A stretch of DNA of 64,000 bases from Pseudomonas sp. TH43 (GCF_016650635.1 NZ_JAEKFI010000004.1:1906501-1970500), one strand, 5' to 3'. Counted from the stretch's first letter, positions 16,399 to 25,702 are shown. Notes: generated by a model from the sequence alone, not told the origin. Made by a program: numbers and translations.

Positions 16399-18015
16399 TC
16401 ACCACACGCCGATCTGAACCACTTTCTCGGTTTCCGGCTCACCGTAACGAAAGCGCTGCCCCCGCAAATCTATCTCCTGATGACTGATCGTGGTGCGCCG
16501 TTTCAACCCGCGAACCCACTCGAACAAATACCCCGCATGCTCCTCGCGCACCGCTGCGAATTCCGGGTCATCACCCAGATCACGCAGCTCCTGCGGATCA
16601 TTCAGCAGATCAAACAACTGCGGCCGAAAGCCGTCGTACGCCAAATATTTCCAGCGTTCGCTGCGCACCATGGTCATTCGGCAACGGTCGATCGGCTGAC
16701 CCAGACGCTCACGTGCCGGCGCCTGGAAGGCGTAGTCGTATTCGCTGATTGCATAGCGGCGCCAGTCCGGATTTTCTCCGTGCAAAAGTGGAATCAGGGA
16801 GCGCCCCTCAAGCCGATGTGCCGCGTCTGGCAGCCCCAATGCTTCAAGGAATGTCGGCAACGCATCGATGGTTTCCGCCAGTCGATCCTCTTCGGTGCCG
16901 CGCGTAATGTCCGCCGCCGCCCGAGGATCGCGGACGATCAGCGGCACGCCCACCGCCTGCTCCAGCAAAAACTCCTTCTCGCCGAGCCAGTGATCACCCA
17001 GAAAGTCGCCGTGATCGCTGGTGAACACGATCAGCGTGTCATCCCAACGGCCATTGCTCTGCAGAAAATCAAACAAACGCCCGAGCTGATCATCCACTTG
17101 CTTGATCAGACCCATGTAGGTGGGGATTACAGTCAATCGTACTGAATCACGGGAGAAGTTGAGGCTTTCCTCATGCTGGCGAAAGGCAGTGTATACGGGG
17201 TGTTTGCTGGCTTCGGAGGGCGTCGCACGGACCGCTTCGAGAATCGATTTCGTACTGTACAAGGCGTGGTATGGCGCCGGTACGATGTAGGGCCAGTGCG
17301 GTTTGATATAGGAAAGGTGTAAACACCAGGATTTCTCGCCTTGCTCGGTGATGAAGTCGATGGCTCGATTTGTAGTGTAGACAGTCTCTGAGTGTTGCTC
17401 GGGAATTCGTGCTGGCAAATTCGCATGACGCATTTGCCAGCCACTGAGGATTTCTCCGTTCTCGCCTTCGGCGGCGTTGGCCCAGTCGTGCCAGGGGTTT
17501 TTGCCGTCGAAACCGTGCTCGCGCAGGTAATGGGTGTAAGGCGCGGATTCGCGTTTTTCGTCGAATAATGGGTCATCGGGAAAGATGCCGTCATGACGAA
17601 AGTACGGTTCGAAACCGACTTCGTTGAGGATTTCGGCTTGTTCGCTATCGGGGTTGATCGCCAGCCGCTGCAAGGCATCGACATTCGCTGTCGCGTGGGT
17701 CTTGCCGACCAGTGCGGTACGAATACCGTGAGGGCGCAGGTAATCGCCAATGGTCAGCTCTTCCAGCGGCAACGGCACGGCGTTCCACGCCACCTGATGG
17801 CTGCTGACATAGCGCCCGGTGTAGGCCGACATCCGCGACGGGCCGCAGATCGTGCCTTGGGTATAGGCGCGGCTGAAACGCACGCCGGCGGCGGCCAGGC
17901 GATCGATATTCGGCGTGTGCAGATGCGGGTGGCCGTAGCAGGACAGGTAATCGCGGCGCAGTTGATCGCACATGATGTACAGCACATTGCGCACGGGTTT
18001 TTCAGGATGGGACAT
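16399..18015 (-). CDS. Type I sulfatase, phosphonate-monoesterase/choline-sulfatase-like
   Basis: A 538-residue alkaline-phosphatase-superfamily enzyme with the sulfatase signature C57-G-P59-S-R61 (ICGPSRMSAYTGRY), a metal aspartate at D17 (IMCDQLRRDYLSCYG), K in VGKTH, and a second metal motif FTSDHGDFLGDHWLGEKEF. The DHGD.LGDH form is typical of phosphonate monoester hydrolase / phosphodiesterase and choline-sulfatase relatives rather than AtsA. It has no signal peptide. ATG 18015 is preferred to GTG 18024 because GGTGAA precedes it at a suitable distance. It probably releases sulfate from an alkyl or other small sulfate ester; the exact substrate is open. Confidence 0.83.
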   Translation of the reverse strand: MSHPEKPVRNVLYIMCDQLRRDYLSCYGHPHLHTPNIDRLAAAGVRFSRAYTQGTICGPSRMSAYTGRYVSSHQVAWNAVPLPLEELTIGDYLRPHGIRTALVGKTHATANVDALQRLAINPDSEQAEILNEVGFEPYFRHDGIFPDDPLFDEKRESAPYTHYLREHGFDGKNPWHDWANAAEGENGEILSGWQMRHANLPARIPEQHSETVYTTNRAIDFITEQGEKSWCLHLSYIKPHWPYIVPAPYHALYSTKSILEAVRATPSEASKHPVYTAFRQHEESLNFSRDSVRLTVIPTYMGLIKQVDDQLGRLFDFLQSNGRWDDTLIVFTSDHGDFLGDHWLGEKEFLLEQAVGVPLIVRDPRAAADITRGTEEDRLAETIDALPTFLEALGLPDAAHRLEGRSLIPLLHGENPDWRRYAISEYDYAFQAPARERLGQPIDRCRMTMVRSERWKYLAYDGFRPQLFDLLNDPQELRDLGDDPEFAAVREEHAGYLFEWVRGLKRRTTISHQEIDLRGQRFRYGEPETEKVVQIGVW

Positions 18016-18131
18016 GGGGTTCACCGGTCAGAGAGACAGGTGAGGGTTTTCGCTTTCGCTGGGGGTGTTCGGCAAGTGCATTTGGAGACTGGGTTTTATG
18101 CAGGGAATGCATCGGTGCCTGGGCTGACGCC

Positions 18132-18219
18132 ATCGCTGGCAAGCCAGCTCCCACAAGTCCCGGTTGAACACATTATTTTTGCCAGACGCACATCCTGTGG
18201 GAGCTGGCTTGCCAGCGAT
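18132..18219. repeat. REP pair (ATCGCTGGCAAGCCAGCTCC family)
   Basis: Inverted arms ATCGCTGGCAAGCCAGCTCC and its complement. It lies upstream of the sulfatase gene and downstream of the LysR gene, on the same transcript direction. Confidence 0.88.
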
Positions 18220-18228
18220 AGCGGTAGA

Positions 18229-19173
18229 TCAGACAGCCAGATTCTCCAGCGAACAGACTTCCTCATCCACCGCATCAATCGCTTTGATCTGCTCAATCAT
18301 CGCCTCCGCCAACGGTGACAACCGATACCCCGCGCGACTGACAATCCCATAGCGCGTGTACAACTCCTCAAGATCATCCGCCAATCCTTCAATGCGCAAA
18401 CACACCAACTCACCCTTGGCCTGGTGCAACGCATCCGAATACGCCCCGACGATCCCGATCGCATCCGAGCGCAGCACCACGCTGAGCAAACTCGAACTGT
18501 TTTCGCATTCCACATTCGGCGTGAAATCCGGTCGCCCGCTAAGGTCGACGATGACCTTGCGCAGGTTCGGCGGGCGAATGCTCACCGCCAGCGGATAGCT
18601 CATCAATTGCTCGGCGGTGACTCGATCAAAAGCCGCCAACGGATGCCCGGCGCGGCAGCAGAAATGCCATTTGCGCGGACGCAATCGATGCGTGTGGTAA
18701 TCCGGATCTGCCTCGAAATGCCGGGTGTCGGCGACAAAGAATTCGAACTCCTCGCTGAGCAGTCGCTTGCTCAGACTCTGCCAGTCTTCGACCTGAAACT
18801 GCACCCGCGCCTTCGGGTAGCGACCGATAAAGCTGCCGATCGCGCGCGGGATCAATCCTGCCGCTGGCGCCGGCCCACAACCGAAGCGTAATTCCCCCGC
18901 CTCCAGCCCGTTGAACTGGCTGATTTCGTTGGCCATCTGCTGCGCACCGCTGACCAATCGCCGCGCATGTTCGAGCAGCACCTGGCCTTGTTTGGTCGGC
19001 GGTAATTCCTTGCGCCCACGGTCGACCAACTGACAGCCGACGCTGTGTTCAAGCGCTTGAATGCTGCGGCTGAACGCCGACTGCGACAGGTTTACCGCCT
19101 GCGCGCCAGCGACGAAGCTGCGTTGTTCAGCCAAGGCGATGAAGTGACGAAGTTGACGCAAGTCGATATGCAT
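18229..19173 (-). CDS. LysR-family regulator, linked to TonB receptor and sulfatase
   Basis: A 314-residue LysR regulator: helix-turn-helix LRQLRHFIALAEQRSFVAGAQAVNLSQSAFSRSIQALE, then an effector domain with FGCGPAPAAGLIPRAIGSF. It is a paralogue of the protein at 14270-15190. It is divergent from the TonB receptor (165 bp between starts) and upstream of the sulfatase at 16399-18015 on the same strand, with a REP element between. Control of the receptor-arylsulfotransferase operon is the simplest reading. The ribosome site before ATG 19173 is weak. Confidence 0.88.
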   Translation of the reverse strand: MHIDLRQLRHFIALAEQRSFVAGAQAVNLSQSAFSRSIQALEHSVGCQLVDRGRKELPPTKQGQVLLEHARRLVSGAQQMANEISQFNGLEAGELRFGCGPAPAAGLIPRAIGSFIGRYPKARVQFQVEDWQSLSKRLLSEEFEFFVADTRHFEADPDYHTHRLRPRKWHFCCRAGHPLAAFDRVTAEQLMSYPLAVSIRPPNLRKVIVDLSGRPDFTPNVECENSSSLLSVVLRSDAIGIVGAYSDALHQAKGELVCLRIEGLADDLEELYTRYGIVSRAGYRLSPLAEAMIEQIKAIDAVDEEVCSLENLAV

Positions 19174-19270
19174 TTTTCACATAAAAAATATCCGGGAAAT
19201 GCATTGGATATGCATTAGGTCGACTCCTTATAAAGGCAATCTCTTATGCAGTAAATATTTGTAAATCCAT

Positions 19271-19296
19271 AAATAAATAACTTAAAAGAATATGCA
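19271..19296. promoter_or_regulatory. AT-rich element shared with the sfnB operon promoter
   Basis: On the minus strand this reads TGCATATTCTTTTAAGTTA followed by TTTATTT. At 48389-48415 the same strand reads TGCATATTCCTAAAAGTTA followed by GTTTATTT: 16 of 19 core positions agree. It lies about 100 bp before lysR and 43 bp before the TonB receptor start. Confidence 0.55.
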
Positions 19297-19338
19297 GCGC
19301 TGACGATGTCTGTGTGTTTTTTGACCAGGAGCCGCGCC

Positions 19339-21699
19339 ATGAGTCCGTTGAACCTTGCGTCACCCCTAACGCCACGACGGCTCAAACGCCTGCCCCTGGC
19401 CCTGTTGCTGGCAGGGAGCGCCAGCTGGACTCACAGCTACGCCGCCGATTCGGAAACCCCGGCGCCGGTTCCGGCCGGCAAGCCTGCGGCCAACAGCTCG
19501 CAGCTGGAAACCGTGACGGTCACCACCCGCCGACGTGAGGAAAGTGCGCAAGACGTGCCGACGCCGATGAGTGTGGTCAGCGGCCAGAATCTGGAGACGC
19601 AACGCGTCTATCGCATTCAGGATTTGCAGCAACTGGTGCCCAGCGTCAACGTCGCTTACATGCACGCACGGCAGTCCAGCGTGTCGATCCGTGGTTTGGG
19701 CAACAACCCGGCCAGTGACGGCCTGGAAGGCAGCGTCGGTTTGTACATCGACAACGTGTATCTGGGCCGTCCGGGGATGGCGGTGTTCGACCTGATGGAC
19801 ATCGAACAGCTGGAAGTCCTGCGCGGGCCGCAGGGCACGCTGTTCGGCAAAAACACCACCGCCGGGGTGATCAACATCAGTACCCGCGCGCCGACATTCA
19901 CACCTGAACGCAGCATCGAAACATCGGTCGGCGAGGACGGCTACTTTCAAACCAAGGGCACGATTTCCGGGCCGTTGAACGATGAGTTGGCCGGACGTTT
20001 TTCGGCTTATCGCACGCGCAGCGACGGCGACATCAAAAACGAATACAACGGCCACGACCTCAACGGCGGTTCGCGCGATGGTTTCCGCGCGCAGTTGCTG
20101 TTCAAACCCAACGAAGACTTCAACCTGCGCTGGATCGGCGACTACAACGAAGAGGATTCCAGTGCCGGCACCCGCGTGTTGTACAACACCGGGCCGACCA
20201 TCAATGGCGTCAATCTCTACTCGGCCCGCGCGGCCGCTGCCGGCGCGACGCTGGTCAACGGTTCGCACCGCAAGGTCAACCTGGACAACGACCAGCATGT
20301 CACCGTGCATCAGGGCGGTACGTCGGTTGAGGCCAATTGGACATTGCCGAGTGACTTCACGCTGACCTCGATCAGCTCGTATCGGTTCTGGAATTTCACC
20401 CCGAAAAACGATGATGGTCTCAACGTGCCGGCGAGCTACAACGCCGGGGTTTCGGTGGAAGATAAACAGTATTCGCAGGAATTTCGCCTGGCCTCGCCCA
20501 AGGGCGAATTCTTCGATTACGTGGTGGGCGCGTACTACTTCGGCAACGACCTGGACAACAAATCCTTCGCCTATTACGGCCCCCAGGCCGACATCTGGAA
20601 CGGCACGCCGCGCGGTGCGCTGGCCAATGTCGACAGCGTCGGTAACGGCCATATCAAGACCGACAGTTTTGCGCTATTCGCCCAAGGCACCTGGCACCTC
20701 ACTGAGCGGCTGGATTTCACCGCGGGCGTGCGCGGCACCTATGAAGAGAAAAGCGCCTGGGTGACGCGTGATGCGCCGGTCGGTGGCGCGGCTGTCACCG
20801 GCGCCGCAGCGACCGCACGACGCGGGCGTACCGGCGCCTACGATTCCGGTGATTTGAACCAATACAGTTCCAGTCCTTCCGGCTTGCTCAACCTCAGCTA
20901 TCGAATCACCGACGATGTGCTTGGCTATGCGACGCTGTCCCACGGCGAAAAATCCGGCGGGGTCAACCTTGCGGTCGGCTCTGCACCTACTGCGGGCGCC
21001 GACTCGCTGCTGATCGGTACCGAGCGCGCCAATAACGCCGAACTCGGTTTCAAAAGCACCCTGTGGGACCACCGTTTGCAGCTCAATGCCAACGTGTTCT
21101 GGACTCAGGTCAACGCGTATCAGACTAACGCCTACGACGACGTCAACCGCGTGCAATACCTGACCAACGCCGGTTCCGTGCGTTCGCGCGGTGTTGAGTT
21201 CGAAAGCACTGTGATCCCGCTGCGCGGCCTCACGTTGAACTTCAACGGCTCTTACAACGACGTCAGTTATCTCTCTTACAAAGATGCGCCTTGCCCGCCA
21301 GAAGTCAGCCAGGCACCGGGCGCGCCCGCTTCTTGCGACCTCAGTGGTCATCAAGTGGTCGGTGCCTCGAAATGGATCGGCAATGCCAACGGCGAATACA
21401 AATGGAATCTGGATAACGGCTTCGAACCGTACGTTACCGCCAGCTACGCGTTCCGCTCAAAAGCCGTGGGCACGGTCGAGGATTCGGATTACGGCCAGAT
21501 CCCGAGCTACGCGGTGGTCAACCTCTCTACCGGCCTGCGCGGCGACTTCAACCAGGGCCAATGGGACATCTCGCTGTGGCTGAAAAACGCCTTCGACAAA
21601 ACCTACTACACGACCCTGTGGACGGGCGGCAACGGCGGCTATGAAGGCCTGCTCGGCACCCCGCGAACCCTCGGCGTCACCGGCCGCTACGACTTCTGA
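19339..21699 (+). CDS. TonB-dependent outer-membrane receptor, probably for sulfate esters
   Basis: A 786-residue receptor. After the signal peptide (to about residue 36, SYAAD) comes a TonB box (ETVTVTTRR), the plug domain (QDVPTPMSVVSG; VLRGPQGTLFGKNTTAGVINI) and a beta barrel that ends in an aromatic residue (RYDF). There is no N-terminal signalling domain, so sigma/anti-sigma control is not expected. ATG 19339 has AGGAG at 19327-19331; an upstream ATG lacks one. It is followed by an arylsulfotransferase-family gene after 23 nt and then by a TonB-ExbB-ExbD set, and it is divergent from a LysR gene. The organosulfur substrate is inferred from context only. Confidence 0.85.
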   Translation: MSPLNLASPLTPRRLKRLPLALLLAGSASWTHSYAADSETPAPVPAGKPAANSSQLETVTVTTRRREESAQDVPTPMSVVSGQNLETQRVYRIQDLQQLVPSVNVAYMHARQSSVSIRGLGNNPASDGLEGSVGLYIDNVYLGRPGMAVFDLMDIEQLEVLRGPQGTLFGKNTTAGVINISTRAPTFTPERSIETSVGEDGYFQTKGTISGPLNDELAGRFSAYRTRSDGDIKNEYNGHDLNGGSRDGFRAQLLFKPNEDFNLRWIGDYNEEDSSAGTRVLYNTGPTINGVNLYSARAAAAGATLVNGSHRKVNLDNDQHVTVHQGGTSVEANWTLPSDFTLTSISSYRFWNFTPKNDDGLNVPASYNAGVSVEDKQYSQEFRLASPKGEFFDYVVGAYYFGNDLDNKSFAYYGPQADIWNGTPRGALANVDSVGNGHIKTDSFALFAQGTWHLTERLDFTAGVRGTYEEKSAWVTRDAPVGGAAVTGAAATARRGRTGAYDSGDLNQYSSSPSGLLNLSYRITDDVLGYATLSHGEKSGGVNLAVGSAPTAGADSLLIGTERANNAELGFKSTLWDHRLQLNANVFWTQVNAYQTNAYDDVNRVQYLTNAGSVRSRGVEFESTVIPLRGLTLNFNGSYNDVSYLSYKDAPCPPEVSQAPGAPASCDLSGHQVVGASKWIGNANGEYKWNLDNGFEPYVTASYAFRSKAVGTVEDSDYGQIPSYAVVNLSTGLRGDFNQGQWDISLWLKNAFDKTYYTTLWTGGNGGYEGLLGTPRTLGVTGRYDF

Positions 21700-21722
21700 T
21701 TCGACATTCAAGGAGCTGCATC

Positions 21723-23066
21723 ATGTTGCGCATCAAAACAGCTTTACCGGTGTTGCTGTCCGGCGCGGTATTGAGCACCGGCGCCTTCGCCGCGCCCAGC
21801 GTTTATCCGACCGGTGTCACTCGTTATGACCCGAACAAGGCGTTCAATCAGTACGTGATTTTCAGTGGTGCCGACAAGCAGACGCACCTGATCGACATGA
21901 ACGGCAACGAGGTGAAAACCTGGCCGCAGGCAGGTTTTCCATCAGCGATCATCGACCCGAAACTGGTCGGTGGTGAGCGCGGTCATGTGTTGCTGCAATT
22001 GAGCGAAAAGGATCCGGGCAAGCTTGGTTCGGCCGGTAATGGCCTGGGCAATCAAAGCGTCGGCGAGCTCGACTGGAACGGCAAGGTCGTCTGGCAATGG
22101 GGCGACAAGGCGCCCGGTGGTGCGGCGCAACAGCATCATGATCAGCGCCGCTTGAGCAATGGCAACACCGTGGTCCTGGCGAACAAGGTGCACACGGTCA
22201 AAGGCTTCAAAGTGCCCGAGGTCATCGACGATGCGATTTATGAGGTCAGCCCCGACGGTGCGGTGAAATGGCAATGGCTGGCGTCGGAGCACCTCAACGA
22301 ATTCGGCTTCACGCCAGAGCAACTGAAGCTGGTGCGGGCGAGTGAGGATGCGGATTACCTGCACATCAACAACCTCAGTGTGGTCGGGCCGAACAAATGG
22401 TTCGATGCCGGTGATAAACGCTTCAACCCGGACAACCTGTTGTTTGATTCACGCAACGCCAACTTCATCGCAATCATCGATAAAAACAGCGGCAAAGTGG
22501 TCTGGCGACTGGGGCCGAATCTGCCACTGATCAATCCAAAAGCGCCCCGGACATTGCCGCGTCCAGTGGATCAGTTTGTCGGCCAGCACGACGCGCACAT
22601 CATCCCCGCCGGACTGCCTGGCGCCGGCAATGTGCTGGTGTTCGATAACCAGGGCTCGGCAGGGTATCCGAACGTCACGCTGGGGCTGATTTCCGGCTCG
22701 CGAGTACTGGAAATCGATCCGGTGAAAAACCAGATCGTCTGGCAGTACAGCGCGGCCAATTCGAAACAGCCGGGGTGGGCGTTTTACAGCTCGTTCATCA
22801 GCAGCGCGCGGCGTTTGCCGAACGGCAACACGCTAATCGACGAAGGCATGAACGGACGGTTTTTCCAGGTCACGGCCAGCGGTGAAAACGTCTGGGAGTA
22901 CGTCAGCCCCTACCTGGGCAAAGCCCCGGGCAGCGATGCCATCAGCAACTGGGTGTATCGCGCGTTACCTGTAAGTTATGACTGGGTGCCGCAGGGTACG
23001 CCGCGCTCCGAAACCGCTGTGATTGCACCGGTGGTGGGCCTGCAGCAGACCAACGCCAGTCGATAG
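21723..23066 (+). CDS. Periplasmic arylsulfotransferase-family protein
   Basis: A 447-residue protein with a signal peptide (to about residue 23, GAFAA). The rest is a repeat-rich beta-propeller of the arylsulfotransferase type: QHHDQRRLSNGNTVVLAN near residue 137, QHDAHIIPAGLPGAGNVLVFDNQG near residue 285, and SSFISSARRLPNGNTLIDEGMNGRFFQVT near residue 358. PAPS-independent enzymes of this family move sulfuryl groups between phenols through a histidine. In this place it could transfer or split sulfate from incoming esters, but sulfur release has not been shown for this group. An AAGGAG ribosome site precedes ATG 21723. It is in one operon with the receptor. Confidence 0.8.
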   Translation: MLRIKTALPVLLSGAVLSTGAFAAPSVYPTGVTRYDPNKAFNQYVIFSGADKQTHLIDMNGNEVKTWPQAGFPSAIIDPKLVGGERGHVLLQLSEKDPGKLGSAGNGLGNQSVGELDWNGKVVWQWGDKAPGGAAQQHHDQRRLSNGNTVVLANKVHTVKGFKVPEVIDDAIYEVSPDGAVKWQWLASEHLNEFGFTPEQLKLVRASEDADYLHINNLSVVGPNKWFDAGDKRFNPDNLLFDSRNANFIAIIDKNSGKVVWRLGPNLPLINPKAPRTLPRPVDQFVGQHDAHIIPAGLPGAGNVLVFDNQGSAGYPNVTLGLISGSRVLEIDPVKNQIVWQYSAANSKQPGWAFYSSFISSARRLPNGNTLIDEGMNGRFFQVTASGENVWEYVSPYLGKAPGSDAISNWVYRALPVSYDWVPQGTPRSETAVIAPVVGLQQTNASR

Positions 23067-23348
23067 TTGAAGCGCGCATCGGGTCTTTTTCGATGCGTTG
23101 CGCGAATACTTTCAATGCCTGAAAAGCATGCTGATTTCACCAGCGAGCTACAGCCCTTGTGGGCCGTGGCTTTGCTGAAATTGATCAGCACGTATATTCC
23201 ATAAAAGCCTATGTATAACGTTAAAGATTACTTTCGGAGATAAGCGTCTAGCCCAATGATTCACCCATCGATCGCGGTGGGGGCTTCAACAAACGGCGAA
23301 CGACTGCTTGGTAAAGAGAACGCAAAAAAGACCGCAGGGAGTGAATCA

Positions 23349-24164
23349 ATGGGCAATGTCCAGACCGCCGCCAGCGCAGAGGAATTGCTGTGGCGTCAGA
23401 CGCCGAGTGGCGAATTGGTCGATCTCGGCCGGCCCCATCGTGTGCCGTTGGGGCAGTTGCGCCTGCAACGTGCACCCAAGGGCATTCTGAGCCGGCGTGA
23501 AGCGATTCTGCTGGGGGTGCTGGCGTTGTTGGCGCATGGCGCGGTGATCTACTGGATCAACCAGCAGCCGACGCCGACGCTGCCGATCGTGCCGCCGGAA
23601 ATTCCACCGATGACCATCGAGTTTTCACGTCCGGCGCCACCCGCGCCGCCGGTTGTCGAGCCGCCACCGCCCGCACCTGTGGTCGAGCCTCCGCCGCCGG
23701 TAGAAGACGAACTGGCCGTGAAGCCGCCGCCACCGAAACCGATTCCGAAACCCAAGCCGAAGCCTGTGGCTAAACCGGTTCCGAAACCGGCGCCGAAAGC
23801 TGTCGAGCAACCACCCGCACCATCACAACCAACAGCTCCGGCCGCCGCGCCTGCGCCACCTGCACCGCCAGCGCCTGCACCGGTCACTCCGGCCTCGGCC
23901 AATGCCGCGTACCTGAAAAACCCGGCGCCGGAATATCCGTCACTGGCTCAGCGTCGCGGTTGGGAAGGCACGGTGTTGTTGCGGGTGCATGTACTGGCCA
24001 GCGGCAAACCGGGTGAGATTCAGATTCAGAAAAGCAGTGGCCGGCAACAGCTCGACGACGCGGCGCTCAGTGCCGTCAAGCGTTGGAGCTTCGTGCCGGC
24101 CAAGCAGGGTGATGTCGCCCAGGACGGCTGGGTCAGCGTGCCCATCGATTTCAAGATTCATTAA
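23349..24164 (+). CDS. tonB: TonB-type energy transducer
   Basis: A 271-residue TonB protein: cytoplasmic head, one transmembrane helix (ILLGVLALLAHGAVIYWI, about residues 50-67), a long Pro-rich and Pro-Lys spacer (PPPAPVVEPP, KPIPKPKPKP), and a C-terminal TonB domain with the YP start (PAPEYPSLAQRRGWEGTVLLRVHV) and AALSAVKRWSFVPA. The cytoplasmic head of about 50 residues is longer than in E. coli TonB. ATG 23349 is chosen for AGGGAG at 23336-23341; another ATG at 23256 lacks a clear site. With exbB and exbD it forms a motor probably devoted to the receptor upstream. Confidence 0.88.
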   Translation: MGNVQTAASAEELLWRQTPSGELVDLGRPHRVPLGQLRLQRAPKGILSRREAILLGVLALLAHGAVIYWINQQPTPTLPIVPPEIPPMTIEFSRPAPPAPPVVEPPPPAPVVEPPPPVEDELAVKPPPPKPIPKPKPKPVAKPVPKPAPKAVEQPPAPSQPTAPAAAPAPPAPPAPAPVTPASANAAYLKNPAPEYPSLAQRRGWEGTVLLRVHVLASGKPGEIQIQKSSGRQQLDDAALSAVKRWSFVPAKQGDVAQDGWVSVPIDFKIH

Positions 24165-24209
24165 ACCGAAACCAAATTCGCGCGAAATGTTTACACGAGG
24201 GAATACATC

Positions 24210-24935
24210 ATGACGTTACTGGCATCTCCACTGGAATCCATCGAAAGCGCGGTGATCTGGCTGCTGGTGGTTTTCTCCGTCGCCACATGGGGCCTGGCTC
24301 TGCTCAAGGCTGTGCAGTTCGGTCGTCTGAAGGCGCAGGATCGCCGTTTTCATAAACGCTTCTGGGCGGCGTCGAGTCTGGATTCTGCCGCTGAGTTGAG
24401 TGAAACCCAGCCCGGCGCTGCGGCCCGGGTGGCACAGGCCGGTTACGCGGCGATTCAAGTCGGCGAGGCGCCGCAGGCCAATGATTTGAGCCAGGCGATC
24501 AACCATCAGGATCGACTGGAGCGCGCGTTGCGTCAGCAGATCGTCCGCGAGCGTCGTTCGCTGGAGACAGGATTGGCGGTGGTTGCAAGTATCGGTAGTA
24601 CGTCGCCGTTCATTGGTTTGTTCGGCACGGTGTGGGGAATCATGGAAGCGTTGAAGGGCATCAGCGCGGCAGGTTCGGCGAGCCTGGAAACGGTCGCCGG
24701 CCCGATTGGTGCGGCACTGGTTGCAACGGGTGTGGGTATCGCCGTCGCGGTACCGGCGGTGCTGGTTTACAACTACTTTTTGCGTCGTCTGAAACTGACG
24801 GCCGCCGATCTGGATGACTTCGCCCACGACTTCTACAGCCTGGCGCAGAAGAGTGCATTCCGCGTGCTGATTCATCCGACGGCAAACAAAGTCGCCGCGC
24901 CGGGCAACGCGACAAAAGTGAAGGAGGCGTCCTGA
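24210..24935 (+). CDS. exbB: ExbB-type proton channel subunit
   Basis: A 241-residue MotA/TolQ/ExbB protein with three transmembrane spans: near residues 8-27 (SAVIWLLVVFSVATWGLALL), and two C-terminal ones around 125-150 (ASIGSTSPFIGLFGTVWGIM) and 165-190 (PIGAALVATGVGIAVAVPAVLVYNYF). The family block GLFGTVWGIMEAL is present. It works with ExbD to couple proton flow to TonB. It follows tonB by 45 nt and precedes exbD by 1 nt. Confidence 0.92.
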   Translation: MTLLASPLESIESAVIWLLVVFSVATWGLALLKAVQFGRLKAQDRRFHKRFWAASSLDSAAELSETQPGAAARVAQAGYAAIQVGEAPQANDLSQAINHQDRLERALRQQIVRERRSLETGLAVVASIGSTSPFIGLFGTVWGIMEALKGISAAGSASLETVAGPIGAALVATGVGIAVAVPAVLVYNYFLRRLKLTAADLDDFAHDFYSLAQKSAFRVLIHPTANKVAAPGNATKVKEAS

Positions 24936-24936
24936 T

Positions 24937-25338
24937 ATGGCCTTCTCCACGCAAGACAGCGATGAGGTACTCAGCGAGATCAACGTGACACCGCTGGTGG
25001 ACGTGATGCTGGTGTTGCTGGTGGTGTTTATCGTCACCGCACCCCTGCTGACCAATGCGATCCCGATCAACCTGCCGAAGACTGAGGCGGTGGCGCCGGT
25101 CGAGCAGAAGGATCCGCTGGTGGTGAGCATTGATGGCGCCGGCAAACTGTTTATCAACAAGGACGAAATTCAGCCGGACTTGCTGGAATTCAACCTGAAA
25201 TCGGCCAAGGCCAAGGACCCGGAAGTGCGCGTGCAATTGCAGGCGGATGATGGGGTGAATTACGGCGAAGTGGCGCGCGCCATGGCCTCGATTGAGCGGG
25301 CGGGGATTACCAAGTTGTCGGTGATCACCGCGCGTTAA
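24937..25338 (+). CDS. exbD: ExbD-type proton channel subunit
   Basis: A 133-residue ExbD/TolR protein. A single N-terminal transmembrane helix (VDVMLVLLVVFIVTAPLL) carries the essential membrane aspartate D22, equivalent to D25 of E. coli ExbD. The periplasmic domain follows (TNAIPINLPKTEA ... IERAGITKLSVITAR). The gene starts one base after the exbB stop. It ends the operon; a terminator follows at 25358-25392. Confidence 0.92.
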   Translation: MAFSTQDSDEVLSEINVTPLVDVMLVLLVVFIVTAPLLTNAIPINLPKTEAVAPVEQKDPLVVSIDGAGKLFINKDEIQPDLLEFNLKSAKAKDPEVRVQLQADDGVNYGEVARAMASIERAGITKLSVITAR

Positions 25339-25357
25339 CAGAATTTACGTTTTTCCG

Positions 25358-25392
25358 GGGCCGTCTCCTTGGCAGGGTGCGGCCCTTTTTTT
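25358..25392 (+). terminator. Rho-independent terminator after exbD
   Basis: Stem GGGCCG (25358-25363) pairs with CGGCCC (25380-25385) and is followed by a run of seven T. It lies 20 bp after the exbD stop. Confidence 0.75.
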
Positions 25393-25413
25393 ATTTCTGG
25401 CAGGGGAGAAAAG

Positions 25414-25574
25414 CCCCTCACCCTAGCCCTCTCCCGGAGGGCGAGGGAACTGACCGCGTGGTTTAGCGGCTATACGCCGACATGACAAATCCAGTCGAAC
25501 TCAAGATTTGAAAGGCCAGGAGATCGGCTCCCTTTCCCCTCGCCCCCATGGGGGAGAGGGCTGGGGTGAGGGGG
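25414..25574. repeat. Compound REP element, subtype II
   Basis: Outer arms CCCCTCACCCTAGCCCTCTCC and an inverse copy flank about 90 bp. The inner part (TACGCCGACATGA, GATCGGCTCC) matches the element at 31910-32059 in opposite orientation. Confidence 0.8.
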
Positions 25575-25632
25575 AAAAGATTTCAAGCCATGCACAAATC
25601 TCATATTCATTTCAGATATTAATAAATAGCTT

Positions 25633-25653
25633 CTTATTCCTTAACGAATATAA
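25633..25653. promoter_or_regulatory. TATTC-N6-GAATA element upstream of the serine hydrolase
   Basis: CTTATTCC-TTAAC-GAATATAA contains an inverted TATTC / GAATA pair with a 6-bp gap. It resembles the element upstream of atsK at 15265-15281. It lies about 50 bp before the hydrolase start, near where a promoter would be. Confidence 0.4.
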
Positions 25654-25702
25654 ATCCTCTCCCTATACTTGTTCAGGAACAGACATGCAGGAGAGCTCCC
25701 CC

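Noticed and set aside
23075..23097. Terminator after the arylsulfotransferase gene
   Set aside because: CGCATCG pairs with CGATGCG but the T run lies in the loop, not after the stem, so a normal terminator is not supported.
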